This document shows positions 33,538 to 43,307 of a DNA stretch of 64,000 nucleotides, in pieces (positions within the stretch are counted from its first letter, which is position 1; each line of letters opens with the position of its first letter). This stretch comes from Orenia metallireducens (GTDB lineage: Bacteria > Bacillota > Halanaerobiia > Halobacteroidales > Halobacteroidaceae), in NCBI RefSeq assembly GCF_003001995.1, contig NZ_PVNB01000003.1, positions 124,001 to 188,000 of the forward strand. Reading direction: 5' to 3'. A program made the translations under genes and the position numbers. The notes under the pieces were generated by a model, which made no database searches, was not told the origin of the DNA, and worked only from the letters and a program-made list of their open reading frames with translations.

Positions 33538-35478
33538 TTATAATGTTCTTTTTACTTCTTCAAAGTCATAAATCTCCATAATGTCGCCTTCTTTAAGATC
33601 ATTATACCCTTCTATACCGATTCCACATTCATATCCTTCGGCTACTTCCTTAACATCATCTTGGAACCTCTTTAGTGAACCAATCTCACCTTCGTGAATA
33701 ATAGTTCCATCTCTAAGTAACCTTACCTTTGCATTTCTGTTAACAGTACCATTAGTTACATAAGCACCAGCAATAGTTCCAATTTTAGGTACTTTAAAGG
33801 TCTGTCTTACCTCTACTTGACCTAATACTACCTCTTTATAATCTGGATCTAATAATCCTTCCATGGCACTCTTAACATCATCAATTGCTTTATAGATAAC
33901 TCTATAAGTCCTAATATCTACATTCTCTTTTTCAGCAACTTTACGTGCATTTACACCAGGACGAACATTAAATCCAATAATAATCGCATTAGAAGCAGCA
34001 GCTAACATAACATCAGTTTCTGTAATACCTCCAACACCACCATGAAGCATCTTAACTTCAACTTCATCAGTACTTAATTTTTGTAGAGACTGCTTAACTG
34101 CCTCTACAGAACCCTGTACATCAGCCTTAACAACAATATTTAATTCTTTAACTTCACCTTGTTGAATTTGGCTAAATAGATCTTCTAAGTTAACCGTTGT
34201 ATTTCTACTTAACTCATCTTCTCTTCTCTTATTCTGTCTCTTTTGAGCAATATCTCTTGCACTTTGATCATCTTCTACTACTTCTAACAGATCTCCCGCA
34301 TTAGGTACGTCCGATAGTCCTAGTACCTCTACTGGTGTAGCAGGTCCTGCTTCTTCAACTCTCTCACCTTGATCATTGATCATTGCTCTAACTCTACCTG
34401 ATGCTAATCCTGCTACAATAGCATCTCCAACTTTTAAGGTACCATTCTTAATTAAGATAGTGGCTACTGGACCACGACCTCTATCCAACTCTGCTTCAAC
34501 AATAATACCGTTAGCTGGTCTAGTTGGATTAGCCTTTAACTCTTCCATTTCAGCTGTTAATACAATCATCTCTAATAGTTCATCTAAATTTTCCCCTTTA
34601 AGTGCAGAGACTGGAACACAGACTGTATCTCCACCCCAATCCTCAGGGATCAATCCATGATTCATTAACTCTTGCTTAACTCTATCTGGTTGTGCATTTG
34701 GGCGGTCCATCTTATTAATAGCTACTATAATTGGAACTCCAGCTGATTTAGCATGGTTAATAGCTTCGATAGTCTGTGGCATAATACCATCATCTGCAGC
34801 AACTACTAGAATAGCTATATCTGTTGCTTGTGCTCCCCGAGCTCTCATAGAAGTAAAGGCCTCATGACCTGGTGTATCCAAGAAGGTAATCTTCTGTCCA
34901 TTTACCTTTACCTGATAAGCACCAATATGCTGAGTAATCCCACCAGCTTCACTTGCAGTTACCTCCGTTTTTCGGATAGCATCCAATAAAGTTGTCTTAC
35001 CATGGTCAACATGACCCATTACAGTTATAACAGGAGGTCTTGATTTTAAATCCTTTTGCTTATCTTCTATATCATTTACTAAACCAAAAAGATTATCCTC
35101 TTCTTCCTCCTCCTCTTCTTCAACTACATAACCATACTCTGCTGCTACTACTTCAAGTTGATCAGAAGTCAATTCCTGATTGATAGTAGCCATAATTCCT
35201 AATCCAATTAATTTAGCCATTAAAGTACTTGGATCAACATCTATCTCTTCTGATAATTCCTTTACAGTCATAGTTCCTTCTACTTTAAGTACCTTACTAT
35301 CATCCTCTTGTGTACCCTCTTCTTCACCTAAAACCATATCCATTATCAACTCTGCAGTCTCTTCATTGATTGTACTCATATGACTTGTTACATCAACACC
35401 TAAATCCTGCAACATCTTAATTAATTCCTTATTTGATAATTCCAATTGCTCAGCTAATTTATAAATTCTAATACCCAT
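33538..35478 (-). CDS. infB: Translation initiation factor IF-2
   Basis: GTPase that brings initiator tRNA to the ribosome. The 646 residues are at the short end for the family. The N-terminal IF2-N modules ([25 protein letters not shown] and [13 protein letters not shown]) are present with a short acidic linker. G-domain motifs are [12 protein letters not shown] near residue 156, DTPGHEAF near 202 and NKMD near 256. Domain IV follows to the C-terminus. GGAGGTG precedes the ATG. Confidence 0.97.
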   Translation of the reverse strand: MGIRIYKLAEQLELSNKELIKMLQDLGVDVTSHMSTINEETAELIMDMVLGEEEGTQEDDSKVLKVEGTMTVKELSEEIDVDPSTLMAKLIGLGIMATINQELTSDQLEVVAAEYGYVVEEEEEEEEDNLFGLVNDIEDKQKDLKSRPPVITVMGHVDHGKTTLLDAIRKTEVTASEAGGITQHIGAYQVKVNGQKITFLDTPGHEAFTSMRARGAQATDIAILVVAADDGIMPQTIEAINHAKSAGVPIIVAINKMDRPNAQPDRVKQELMNHGLIPEDWGGDTVCVPVSALKGENLDELLEMIVLTAEMEELKANPTRPANGIIVEAELDRGRGPVATILIKNGTLKVGDAIVAGLASGRVRAMINDQGERVEEAGPATPVEVLGLSDVPNAGDLLEVVEDDQSARDIAQKRQNKRREDELSRNTTVNLEDLFSQIQQGEVKELNIVVKADVQGSVEAVKQSLQKLSTDEVEVKMLHGGVGGITETDVMLAAASNAIIIGFNVRPGVNARKVAEKENVDIRTYRVIYKAIDDVKSAMEGLLDPDYKEVVLGQVEVRQTFKVPKIGTIAGAYVTNGTVNRNAKVRLLRDGTIIHEGEIGSLKRFQDDVKEVAEGYECGIGIEGYNDLKEGDIMEIYDFEEVKRTL

Positions 35479-35603
35479 TAACCGGACACCTCCACTATTA
35501 AATTCTTAGAACAGTAAAGTTCATATAATCACTAGCTAATAACTAAATAATTATAAAATCTACTGTTTTTCTTACTTTAATTCTCTCTAAACAAACTATC
35601 TAT
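35479..35603. other. nusA-infB junction lacking ylxR and ylxQ
   Basis: Only 125 bases separate nusA from infB. The YlxR RNA-binding gene and the L7Ae-like ylxQ gene, which usually sit here in Firmicutes, are absent, and no remnant is visible. Confidence 0.7.
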
Positions 35604-36638
35604 TTATGAAAGTTGTGATTCACTTTTAATATCTATCTTCCATCCAGTCAACTTAGCAGCTAATCTAGCATTCTGCCCCTCTTTACCAATTGCTAATGAC
35701 AGTTGATAATCTGGTACAATAACCTTAGCTACATTGACTTCTTCATTTACTTCTACCTTCAAGACTTCTGCTGGACTTAATGCATTAGCTATAAACTTCT
35801 TAGGCTCTTCATTCCATTGCACGATATCTACCTTTTCACCACTTAGCTCATCCACAATAGCTCTAACCCTTGACCCATTAGGACCTACACAAGCTCCAAC
35901 TGGATCTACATCCTCTTGAGTAGAATGTACAGCTATCTTAGAACGATGTCCAGCCTCTCTGGCTACTGATTTAATCTCAACAACACCATCATGTATTTCA
36001 GGAACTTCTAGCTCAAATAATCTCTTTAATAGCCCAGGATGAGTTCTAGAAACTAAAATATTAGGTCCTTTAGAAGTCTGATTTACTTCAACAATATAGA
36101 CTTTGATTCTATCACCTTGGTGATATCTTTCATTTTGAATCTGTTCAGTTGGAATCAAGACCGCTTCAGTCTTACCTAAATCAATAATAACATTATTCTT
36201 ATGCTGGCGTTGAACTAAACCAGTTAAGATATCCCCTTCTCGATTTACAAACTCTTCAAAGATAATATCCCGTTCAGCTTCACGAATCCTTTGAATAACT
36301 ACCTGTTTGGCCGTTTGTGCAGCTATTCTACCAAAGTTACCTGGAGTAACCTCAACCTCAATTTGGTCTCCTATAGAGTAATTTGGATTCTTTTTAATCG
36401 CATCTTCTAATAAGATCTCTTGTTCTGGATTTAGCACATCCTCTACAACAATCTTTTTAGAATAAACGTTTACTTCTCCAGTACTTTGATCAATCTCAAC
36501 ATCAACATTACCAGCAGCACCAAAATCACGCTTATAAGCTGATTTTAAGGCAGCTTCAATTGCATCTAATAAAGTAAGTTTAGGAATACCCTTATCCTTT
36601 TCGATATCTTCTAATGCCTGAATTAACTCAATATTCAT
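35604..36638 (-). CDS. nusA: Transcription termination/antitermination factor NusA
   Basis: Binds RNA polymerase and modulates pausing and termination. The 344 residues cover the N-terminal polymerase-binding domain (about 1-125), an S1 domain (GDILTGLVQRQHKNNVIIDLG, about 134) and two KH domains (GACVGPNGSRVRAIVDELSGEKVDIV near 250 and LAIGKEGQNARLAAKLTGWKIDI near 315). There is no acidic C-terminal repeat, as is normal for Gram-positives. It lies 24 bases after rimP. Confidence 0.97.
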   Translation of the reverse strand: MNIELIQALEDIEKDKGIPKLTLLDAIEAALKSAYKRDFGAAGNVDVEIDQSTGEVNVYSKKIVVEDVLNPEQEILLEDAIKKNPNYSIGDQIEVEVTPGNFGRIAAQTAKQVVIQRIREAERDIIFEEFVNREGDILTGLVQRQHKNNVIIDLGKTEAVLIPTEQIQNERYHQGDRIKVYIVEVNQTSKGPNILVSRTHPGLLKRLFELEVPEIHDGVVEIKSVAREAGHRSKIAVHSTQEDVDPVGACVGPNGSRVRAIVDELSGEKVDIVQWNEEPKKFIANALSPAEVLKVEVNEEVNVAKVIVPDYQLSLAIGKEGQNARLAAKLTGWKIDIKSESQLS

Positions 36639-36662
36639 TTTAAAATTCCTCCTTAATAGTAC

Positions 36663-37121
36663 CTAAAACTCAATCGCCAATCTAGTTTGAGCAATCTTAT
36701 CTCTTGGGATTGCCACTTCTTGATCATCTATCTTTATCTTAATCTCACCATCTTCTAAACCTAATAACTCTCCTGTCAACTTCCTTTGACCATTAATTGG
36801 AGCATATGTAGATACATCTATTAACTTACCTGTAAATCTCTTGAAATCTTTTTCAGTCTTTAAAGGTCGGTCAATCCCTGGGGATGAAACTTCTAATAGA
36901 TAAGAATTTTCAATTGGATCATTAGCATCTAAGCTATCACTTAAACTCCTACTTATCTCTTGGCAGTCATCTAAGGATACTCCACCTTCTTTGTCTATAA
37001 ACACCCTTAAAATCCAATTTTCTCCTTCTTTATTATACTCTACATCTACCAATTCTAACCCTCTTGCTGCTACAATAGGTTCAGCCACCTCTGCTATCAA
37101 ATCTTCTGTCTTTTTCCCCAT
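36663..37121 (-). CDS. rimP: Ribosome maturation factor RimP
   Basis: A 152-residue 30S assembly factor with the family motifs GLELVDVEYNKEGENWILRVFIDKEGGVSLDDCQ and LEVSSPGIDRPLK, each split across the two alpha/beta domains. First gene of the rimP-nusA-infB operon. AGAGGGG precedes the ATG. The 406-base gap before it (from polC) should hold the operon promoter. Confidence 0.96.
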   Translation of the reverse strand: MGKKTEDLIAEVAEPIVAARGLELVDVEYNKEGENWILRVFIDKEGGVSLDDCQEISRSLSDSLDANDPIENSYLLEVSSPGIDRPLKTEKDFKRFTGKLIDVSTYAPINGQRKLTGELLGLEDGEIKIKIDDQEVAIPRDKIAQTRLAIEF

Positions 37122-37434
37122 AAAAATCCCCTCTCTTTATATAATTTGCAGACACTTATTAGTAGTAATTAGCATTTGGTGATTGTAATCTATTCCAAAT
37201 CGAAAATAATTATTATCAATAAACTGCATCCCTTATCATCATCTAACTGCAAAAATTAACTCTATCTTAAAGCAAAGTCAGATAATAATGACAACTAAGA
37301 AGTAAGCAGTAATCAGCAAACCTCTAAAAAATATAAAATATACTTCGTTAAGCTTCACTTTATATTTCCAAAATTTTTGAAGAAATATTCTCATTATAAT
37401 TTTATTTTATTCTATTCAAGACTATTACATAACT
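37122..37434. other. Intergenic region ahead of rimP
   Basis: About 310 bases with no gene. It contains a GTGA-family remnant at about 37290-37320 (ACTAAGAAGTAAGCAGTAATC), and presumably the rimP operon promoter. Confidence 0.45.
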
Positions 37435-37460
37435 AAAGAGTGGGTCAGAACCCACTCTTT
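37435..37460. terminator. Hairpin after polC
   Basis: AAAGAGTGGGT, 4-base loop, ACCCACTCTTT, about 70 bases after the polC stop. The T run is weak on the minus strand (CTTTAGTTATG), so efficiency is uncertain. Confidence 0.65.
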
Positions 37461-37527
37461 TACCTAGTGACTATCGATTAATATGCATACTACATTTTAG
37501 CATATTATCAATGAATTTGCAACCACT

Positions 37528-40500
37528 TTACCCAAAGAGGGATAATTGATTGGTTTCAGGCCAGCCATCTAAAGAACCATGTTCTTTCATAACTTCAATT
37601 ACAGTCTTACTCAAACCTGCTCTATTACTTAAATCTTCGATAGAGGTAAACTCCCCTTCTTCTCTAGATTTAACAAGGTTCTCAGCTGCACTCTGTCCCA
37701 ATCCTTGTAAACTGATAAACGGTGGTAATAGTCCCTCTTTAGTAATTTCAAACTCTTTAGCCTTAGATTTATAAACATCTACCTGGGTAAATTTAATTCC
37801 TCTAGCCATAGCTTCAACAACAATTTCAAGTACAGTCAGTGTATTCTTATCTTTAGCTGTTGCATCATTACCTTTCATTTTAATCTCTTGAATCTTCTTC
37901 TCAACAAATTCCCTACCCTGTAATACAATCTGGGCATCAAAGTCATCGGCTTTGATTGTAAAGTAAGTATTATAAAAAGCCTCAGGGTAATGGACTTTAC
38001 AATAAGCAATTCTAAAGGCCATCATTACATAGGCAGCTGCATGAGCTTTTGGGAACATATATTTAATTCGTTTACAAGACTCAATATACCAGTCAGGAAC
38101 ATTATGTTCTTTCATCACCTGCTCCTCTTTTTCAGTCAATCCCCTACCTTTACGAACATGCTCCATCATCCAAAAGGCATCGGAAGGATCTATTCCTTTA
38201 TGAATTAAGTAGTTCATAATGTCATCACGTACTGAAATCACTTCAGATAATTCAGCTACTCCAGCCTTAATAAAGTCTTGAGCATTGTTCAGCCATACAT
38301 CAGTACCATGAGATAATCCACTAATCCGGATCAATTCAGCAAAGGTTGTCGGCAGGGTCTCACGAAGCATCCCTCGTACAAAGCTAGTACCAAATTCAGG
38401 AATACCCAAGGTTCCTATCTTGACTCCAATCTCCTCCTCTGTCACTCCTAAGGGCTCAACACTAGAGAAGATAGCCATAGTTTTGGGATCATCTAAAGGA
38501 ATATCCTTAGGATCAACTCCTGTGATATCCTGTAACATTCTAATACTGGTCGGATCATCGTGACCGAGTATATCCAGCTTTAATAGATTATCATGAATAG
38601 AATGGAAATCAAAATGAGTCGTTAAGGTATCAGTATCCATATCATTAGCTGGTTTTTGGATTGGAGTGAAATCATAAATTTCCATATCACTAGGTACAAC
38701 TATCTGACCTCCTGGATGCTGACCTGTTGTTCTTTTGACCCCAGTACATCCAGAGGCCAATCGATTAATTTCAGCCTTTCTTAATATCAGAGCATTGTCC
38801 TCAGCATGCCCTTTAACAAAACCATAGGCTGTCCGCTCGGCTATGGTAGAGATAGTACCTGCTCTATATACATAGTCTTTCCCAAAAAGGGTCTCTGTAT
38901 ACTTATGAACCTCTGGCTGATATTCTCCAGAGAAGTTAAGGTCGATATCTGGTACCTTATCACCTTTAAAGCCTAAGAATACTTCAAAAGGAATATCAAA
39001 GCCATCCTTAATCAATGGTGTTCCACATTTAGGACAGTCCTTGTCCTCTAAGTCAGCCCCTACCCCGACTGAACCATCTGTAATAAACTCCGAATATTTA
39101 CATTCTGAACATCTGTAATGGGGGGGTAATGGATTAACCTCAGTAATTCCTGTCATCGTTGCTGCAAAGGAGGAACCAACAGAACCACGAGAACCTACCA
39201 GATAACCATCATCCAAGGACTTCTTAACGAGCTTTTGCGAGGTTAAATAGATAACAGCATATCCATTACCGATAATAGAGTTCAACTCTCTTTCCAGCCT
39301 CTTTTCTACCAACTCAGGTAATTGCTCTCCATACCATTCTTTAGCCCGATTATAAGCCATCTTTCTAACCTCTTGATCAGCACCTTCAATAGTTGGAGTA
39401 AATAGCTTATCAGGAATGATTTCCACCTCTTCAACCAGATCTGCTATCTTTTTAGGATTGTCAATAACTAGTTCTTTAGCAACGTCTTCTCCAAAATAAT
39501 CAAACTCTGCTAACATCTCATTGGTCGTTCTAAAATATAAAGGAGCTTGGTCTGCTGCATCACTAAAGCCTTGACCTTCCATCAAGATCTGACGATAGAT
39601 ACTATCCTCTGGATCTAAGAAGTGAACATCACCTGCAGCAATTACTGGTTTTCCTAACTTGTTGCCCAATTCATAGATCTTACGATTAATATCTTGTAAT
39701 TCTTCTAAAGAATTTACCTCACCTTTCTCCAGTAAGAATTTATTATTACCTATTGGTTGAATCTCTAAGTAATCATAAAACTTAGCTAACTTTTCTAACT
39801 CATTATCAGGTTTTCCTCGTAAAATCTCTTTATATAATAACCCTGCCTCACAGGCTGAACCAACAATTAATCCTTCTCTCTTTTCCAATAAATCACTCTT
39901 TAAGATACGAGGCTTCTTATAAAAGTTCTCAATATGGGATTTAGAAACAAGCTTATAAAGATTCTTAAGACCTTTTTGATTCTTAACCAAAATAGTAGTA
40001 TGATGTGGGTAAATCCGTTTATAATCAATTTCGCTGGTTAATTGATTGACCTCTGTTAGATTAAAGATATCTTCTTCTTTCATTAGCTCAATTAATTCTA
40101 ACAATATCTCTGCTGTTACCTTAGCATCATCACTAGCTCGGTGGTGATTTTCTAAATTCTTATTAAAGTAATTAGCCAGTTTATTCAACTTATAACTCTT
40201 CAAATCAGAAACAACCGCCCTAGCCAAATTTAAGGTATCCATTGCTGGATTACTTAAATCTGCCTTACCTAACCTTCTTAGTTTGTCCTCAATAAAGCTT
40301 AAATCAAAGGAGAGGTTATGAGCAACTATTGTAGTCCCCTCAATAAACTCTAAAAATTCATCTATCACCTCTGCTAATTTAGGGGCATCAGCTACCATTT
40401 GATCATCAATCCCTGTTAGTTCTGTAATCTGAGCCGGAATCTGTCTTTCGGGATTGACAAAGCTTTGATATATATCTGTGATTTCTCCCCCCTTAACTTT

Positions 40501-41868
40501 AACTGCACCAACCTCTATAATCTCATTATTATGGGGATTAAAACCAGTTGTCTCTAAGTCAAAAACCACATAAGTCTCATCATCTAAAGCCTTATCGACT
40601 GGATTAATGATAATTGGTTCACCATCATCAACTAGATAAGCCTCTAAGCCATAAATAACCTTAATATCTTCACCTTTAGCAGCATTATAGGCATCAGGAA
40701 AGCTCTGGACAACTCCATGATCAGTAATAGCGATAGCAGGATGCCCCCACTCAATAGCCCGCTTAACAACACTTTTAACATCGACTATAGCATCCATAGC
40801 ACTCATCTTGGTATGGAGATGAAGCTCAATCCGTTTCTCTTCTGCCTCATCCTTCTTACCTTCAACATTAATTGGAATCACATCGTTAGCCATCATCGAT
40901 AGCTCCTGATCATACTTATCATGTTGTACTCTACCTCTTACTTTGACCCATTTTCCTTTACTTATCTTCTCTGATAGGTTATCACCTTTATTTTCAAAAA
41001 CTTTAATAGTAATCGAATCACTTTGATCACTAATTGAGAAGATTACTAGATTTCTACCACTTTTTAGCTCTCTAATATCTATTTCAAATATCTTACCTTG
41101 TAAGATAACATTATTATTCTCTCCAACAATCTCAGAGATAGCCATAGGATCTCCATCAAATTTTCTACCTAGCCAGACATTAGGATCATTGCTACTTTTA
41201 GACCTAGATTTATAATTATAGGATGAATTATTGAAATTATTAGAGTTATTATTACTAGAGTTACTACTCTTTTCAATGTTACTAATACTTTGCATCAAAC
41301 TATTCATATATTCATCCTTCTCTTTAGCCATCTTATCTTCCATCTCTGATAACTCTTGCTCAAAATCTCCTAATACAAAGTTAACTTTGATTCTCTTTTC
41401 ATACTCTTCTCTAATAATCTCCTGCAAAATATTATCACATTTCTTATTATTTAAAACCTCAATAGCTACTTTATTTTTAACCTCAACAGTTAAAACATCA
41501 CTTTGTAAGTTCCAACGACATAAAGATAACCAGCCATTGGTCTGAGGCACTTGTTCTCTTACCCTCTGTATTATCTCTTCCCAATAATTTTTTAAAATTA
41601 ATTCTAGAGGCAAGTCAGGATCATAATAATTGAGAGTATATTGAAATTCACCCTCAGCAAATAGTTCATCGCCTATATCCTTAACTATAGGGTCTAAATC
41701 GATACTTTCAGGAACCTTAAGATCAACTTTACAATGATTGTCTGTGAGGTCAACTTCTACTCTTCTAATCTTAATTGTCTCTAATAAGCCTTCAGAAATA
41801 TCCAACCTTTCCTTTAATTTATTTTTAAAAACATTAGTATCTTCAGCCTTAATTAATACTTTCGGCAT
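37528..41868 (-). CDS. polC: DNA polymerase III alpha subunit, PolC type
   Basis: Replicative polymerase of low-GC Gram-positives. The 1446-residue length is normal. In order: an N-terminal domain with a low-complexity serine/asparagine linker (about residues 198-230), an OB fold (VILQGKIFEIDIRELKSGR), a PHP domain (ELHLHTKMSAMDAIV near 350), and a proofreading exonuclease inserted in it (YVVFDLETTGFNP near 432, AHNLSFDLSFI). The polymerase core follows, with PDIDLNFSGEYQ near 965, and a helix-hairpin-helix near the end. The four-cysteine cluster (CSECKYSEF, CPKCGTP) is present. It lies 13 bases after the MgtC gene. Confidence 0.98.
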   Translation of the reverse strand: MPKVLIKAEDTNVFKNKLKERLDISEGLLETIKIRRVEVDLTDNHCKVDLKVPESIDLDPIVKDIGDELFAEGEFQYTLNYYDPDLPLELILKNYWEEIIQRVREQVPQTNGWLSLCRWNLQSDVLTVEVKNKVAIEVLNNKKCDNILQEIIREEYEKRIKVNFVLGDFEQELSEMEDKMAKEKDEYMNSLMQSISNIEKSSNSSNNNSNNFNNSSYNYKSRSKSSNDPNVWLGRKFDGDPMAISEIVGENNNVILQGKIFEIDIRELKSGRNLVIFSISDQSDSITIKVFENKGDNLSEKISKGKWVKVRGRVQHDKYDQELSMMANDVIPINVEGKKDEAEEKRIELHLHTKMSAMDAIVDVKSVVKRAIEWGHPAIAITDHGVVQSFPDAYNAAKGEDIKVIYGLEAYLVDDGEPIIINPVDKALDDETYVVFDLETTGFNPHNNEIIEVGAVKVKGGEITDIYQSFVNPERQIPAQITELTGIDDQMVADAPKLAEVIDEFLEFIEGTTIVAHNLSFDLSFIEDKLRRLGKADLSNPAMDTLNLARAVVSDLKSYKLNKLANYFNKNLENHHRASDDAKVTAEILLELIELMKEEDIFNLTEVNQLTSEIDYKRIYPHHTTILVKNQKGLKNLYKLVSKSHIENFYKKPRILKSDLLEKREGLIVGSACEAGLLYKEILRGKPDNELEKLAKFYDYLEIQPIGNNKFLLEKGEVNSLEELQDINRKIYELGNKLGKPVIAAGDVHFLDPEDSIYRQILMEGQGFSDAADQAPLYFRTTNEMLAEFDYFGEDVAKELVIDNPKKIADLVEEVEIIPDKLFTPTIEGADQEVRKMAYNRAKEWYGEQLPELVEKRLERELNSIIGNGYAVIYLTSQKLVKKSLDDGYLVGSRGSVGSSFAATMTGITEVNPLPPHYRCSECKYSEFITDGSVGVGADLEDKDCPKCGTPLIKDGFDIPFEVFLGFKGDKVPDIDLNFSGEYQPEVHKYTETLFGKDYVYRAGTISTIAERTAYGFVKGHAEDNALILRKAEINRLASGCTGVKRTTGQHPGGQIVVPSDMEIYDFTPIQKPANDMDTDTLTTHFDFHSIHDNLLKLDILGHDDPTSIRMLQDITGVDPKDIPLDDPKTMAIFSSVEPLGVTEEEIGVKIGTLGIPEFGTSFVRGMLRETLPTTFAELIRISGLSHGTDVWLNNAQDFIKAGVAELSEVISVRDDIMNYLIHKGIDPSDAFWMMEHVRKGRGLTEKEEQVMKEHNVPDWYIESCKRIKYMFPKAHAAAYVMMAFRIAYCKVHYPEAFYNTYFTIKADDFDAQIVLQGREFVEKKIQEIKMKGNDATAKDKNTLTVLEIVVEAMARGIKFTQVDVYKSKAKEFEITKEGLLPPFISLQGLGQSAAENLVKSREEGEFTSIEDLSNRAGLSKTVIEVMKEHGSLDGWPETNQLSLFG

Positions 41869-41881
41869 CCTTATCTCCCCT

Positions 41882-42553
41882 TCAATCTAGCTCTTTAATC
41901 TGCACCTCAATTATACCCGATATCTCCGTTAACAGAACAAATAAATAATTGACCTCTATATGTTTTGGCTTCTTAACCCTAAAATTTATATATATATTCG
42001 GTTCATTATAACAGTGCTCTATACTTATATCCCTAATAATTATATCATTATCTCCTAAAACAGAACCAACCTTCCCTAAAGGACCTGGCTGATCAAAGGC
42101 TTTGACTCTGATTAAATACTTTCTATGGACATTAGATATAGTCTTCTCTACTTTGCTTAATAGAGTTAAAGTTAGGATAACCAATAAAGTAGCCACCAGA
42201 GCACTTAAATAAAACCCCGCTCCTAATGATAAGCCAATACCAGCTACAGCCCATAACCCTGCTGAAGTTGTTAAACCCTTTACAGAAAAACCTTCTCTAA
42301 TTATTGTACCAGCCCCTAAAAAACCAACACCACTGATAACTTGAGCGGCAATTCTGCCTGGATCTACAGGCTGTATATGATTAAACTCTAAAAATAATCT
42401 AATAGAAACTATCATAGCTAAAGTTGAACCTAAGGATACTAAAATATTGGTTCTAAAACCAGCAGGTCTAGCATTTCTTTCCCGCTCAAAACCAATTGCT
42501 CCACCTAAAATACATGATAAAACTAATCTCAATATAATCTCTTTTTCTGACAC
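41882..42553 (-). CDS. MgtC/SapB-family membrane protein
   Basis: A 223-residue protein with about four to five N-terminal transmembrane helices carrying the family signature GGAIGFERERNARPAGFRTN, and LVSLGST and GVGFLGAGTIIREG further on. A soluble C-terminal domain (about 145-223) looks ACT-like. MgtC proteins influence magnesium stress and ATP synthase in other bacteria; the role here is unknown. The start is GTG. It is probably cotranscribed with polC, an uncommon partner. Confidence 0.88.
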   Translation of the reverse strand: MSEKEIILRLVLSCILGGAIGFERERNARPAGFRTNILVSLGSTLAMIVSIRLFLEFNHIQPVDPGRIAAQVISGVGFLGAGTIIREGFSVKGLTTSAGLWAVAGIGLSLGAGFYLSALVATLLVILTLTLLSKVEKTISNVHRKYLIRVKAFDQPGPLGKVGSVLGDNDIIIRDISIEHCYNEPNIYINFRVKKPKHIEVNYLFVLLTEISGIIEVQIKELD

Positions 42554-42573
42554 AGACTTATCACATCCCTAAA

Positions 42574-42613
42574 AATTTATAATGTTGGTTATTAATAACC
42601 AACATTATAAATT
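42574..42613 (-). terminator. Perfect 40-bp palindromic terminator
   Basis: Two exact 20-base arms (AATTTATAATGTTGGTTATT and complement), followed on the minus strand by TTTTTAGG. It closes the proS-glycosyltransferase transcript upstream of mgtC. Confidence 0.8.
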
Positions 42614-42643
42614 AATCATTATAATAAGTTGTCAACAATAATA

Positions 42644-43285
42644 TTATCTAACCTTTCTAGTGGTAGATAAGTTCTTTAATATCTCCCAATACATCTTTAA
42701 TCTTGACATAAAGCCTTTGATAAATCCCCTTTTTTCTTCCTTCATCACATGGGATAAATCCTCTAACACAACCTCTTTTAGCCTAATATTATTACCTTTG
42801 ATATGCTGGGTTAAGGCCATTTCCACACCAAAACGGGTCATATCCAAGTCAGGAATATCATCCAATATTCTTCTCCTTACTACTCGTTGTCCCGATAAAA
42901 AAGGCGCTATCTTCTGAGCTAAATCAGTAAACATTCTACCTTCTGCAAAGATACCTATAGTCGTCTCAGCATCCCCTTTGATTACAGGGATTAATAATTT
43001 ATCAATATGCTCCTCCTTAAGCCCCAATAAATCGGCATCTAAGAAGAGGATAATATCAGCTTGGCTCTGCTCAACCCCTGCCTTCATAGCTGCTCCCTTA
43101 CCTTTGTTAGTAGTTAAGTCAATCACCTTGACTCCTATTTTAGTAGCTATTTTGACAGTATTATCTGTTGAGCCATCACTGACAACAATCACTTCATCTA
43201 CTAATCTATGCCTATTAACTATAGTAGCTACCTCTTTAATCGTTTTTTCCTCATTATATGCTGGGATAACAGCAGTAATTTTCAT
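42644..43285 (-). CDS. Glycosyltransferase family 2 protein
   Basis: A 213-residue GT-A fold transferase: AVIPAYNEEKTI at the N-terminus, VVSDGSTDNT near residue 35, and the metal-binding LFLDADLLGL near 85. It resembles the GpgS/dolichol-phosphate-sugar synthase type, but has no transmembrane helix. Sugar donor and acceptor are unknown. The ATG at 43285 (or a TTG one codon before) follows AGGAGG; a longer frame would run into proS. It lies 22 bases after proS. Confidence 0.88.
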   Translation of the reverse strand: MKITAVIPAYNEEKTIKEVATIVNRHRLVDEVIVVSDGSTDNTVKIATKIGVKVIDLTTNKGKGAAMKAGVEQSQADIILFLDADLLGLKEEHIDKLLIPVIKGDAETTIGIFAEGRMFTDLAQKIAPFLSGQRVVRRRILDDIPDLDMTRFGVEMALTQHIKGNNIRLKEVVLEDLSHVMKEEKRGFIKGFMSRLKMYWEILKNLSTTRKVR

Positions 43286-43307
43286 CAAATATTTTCCTCC
43301 TAAAAGA

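Noticed and set aside
37435-37460. Attachment site or mobile-element end after polC
   Set aside because: It is a simple 11-bp stem hairpin best explained as a terminator; no integrase or insertion sequence gene is in the window.
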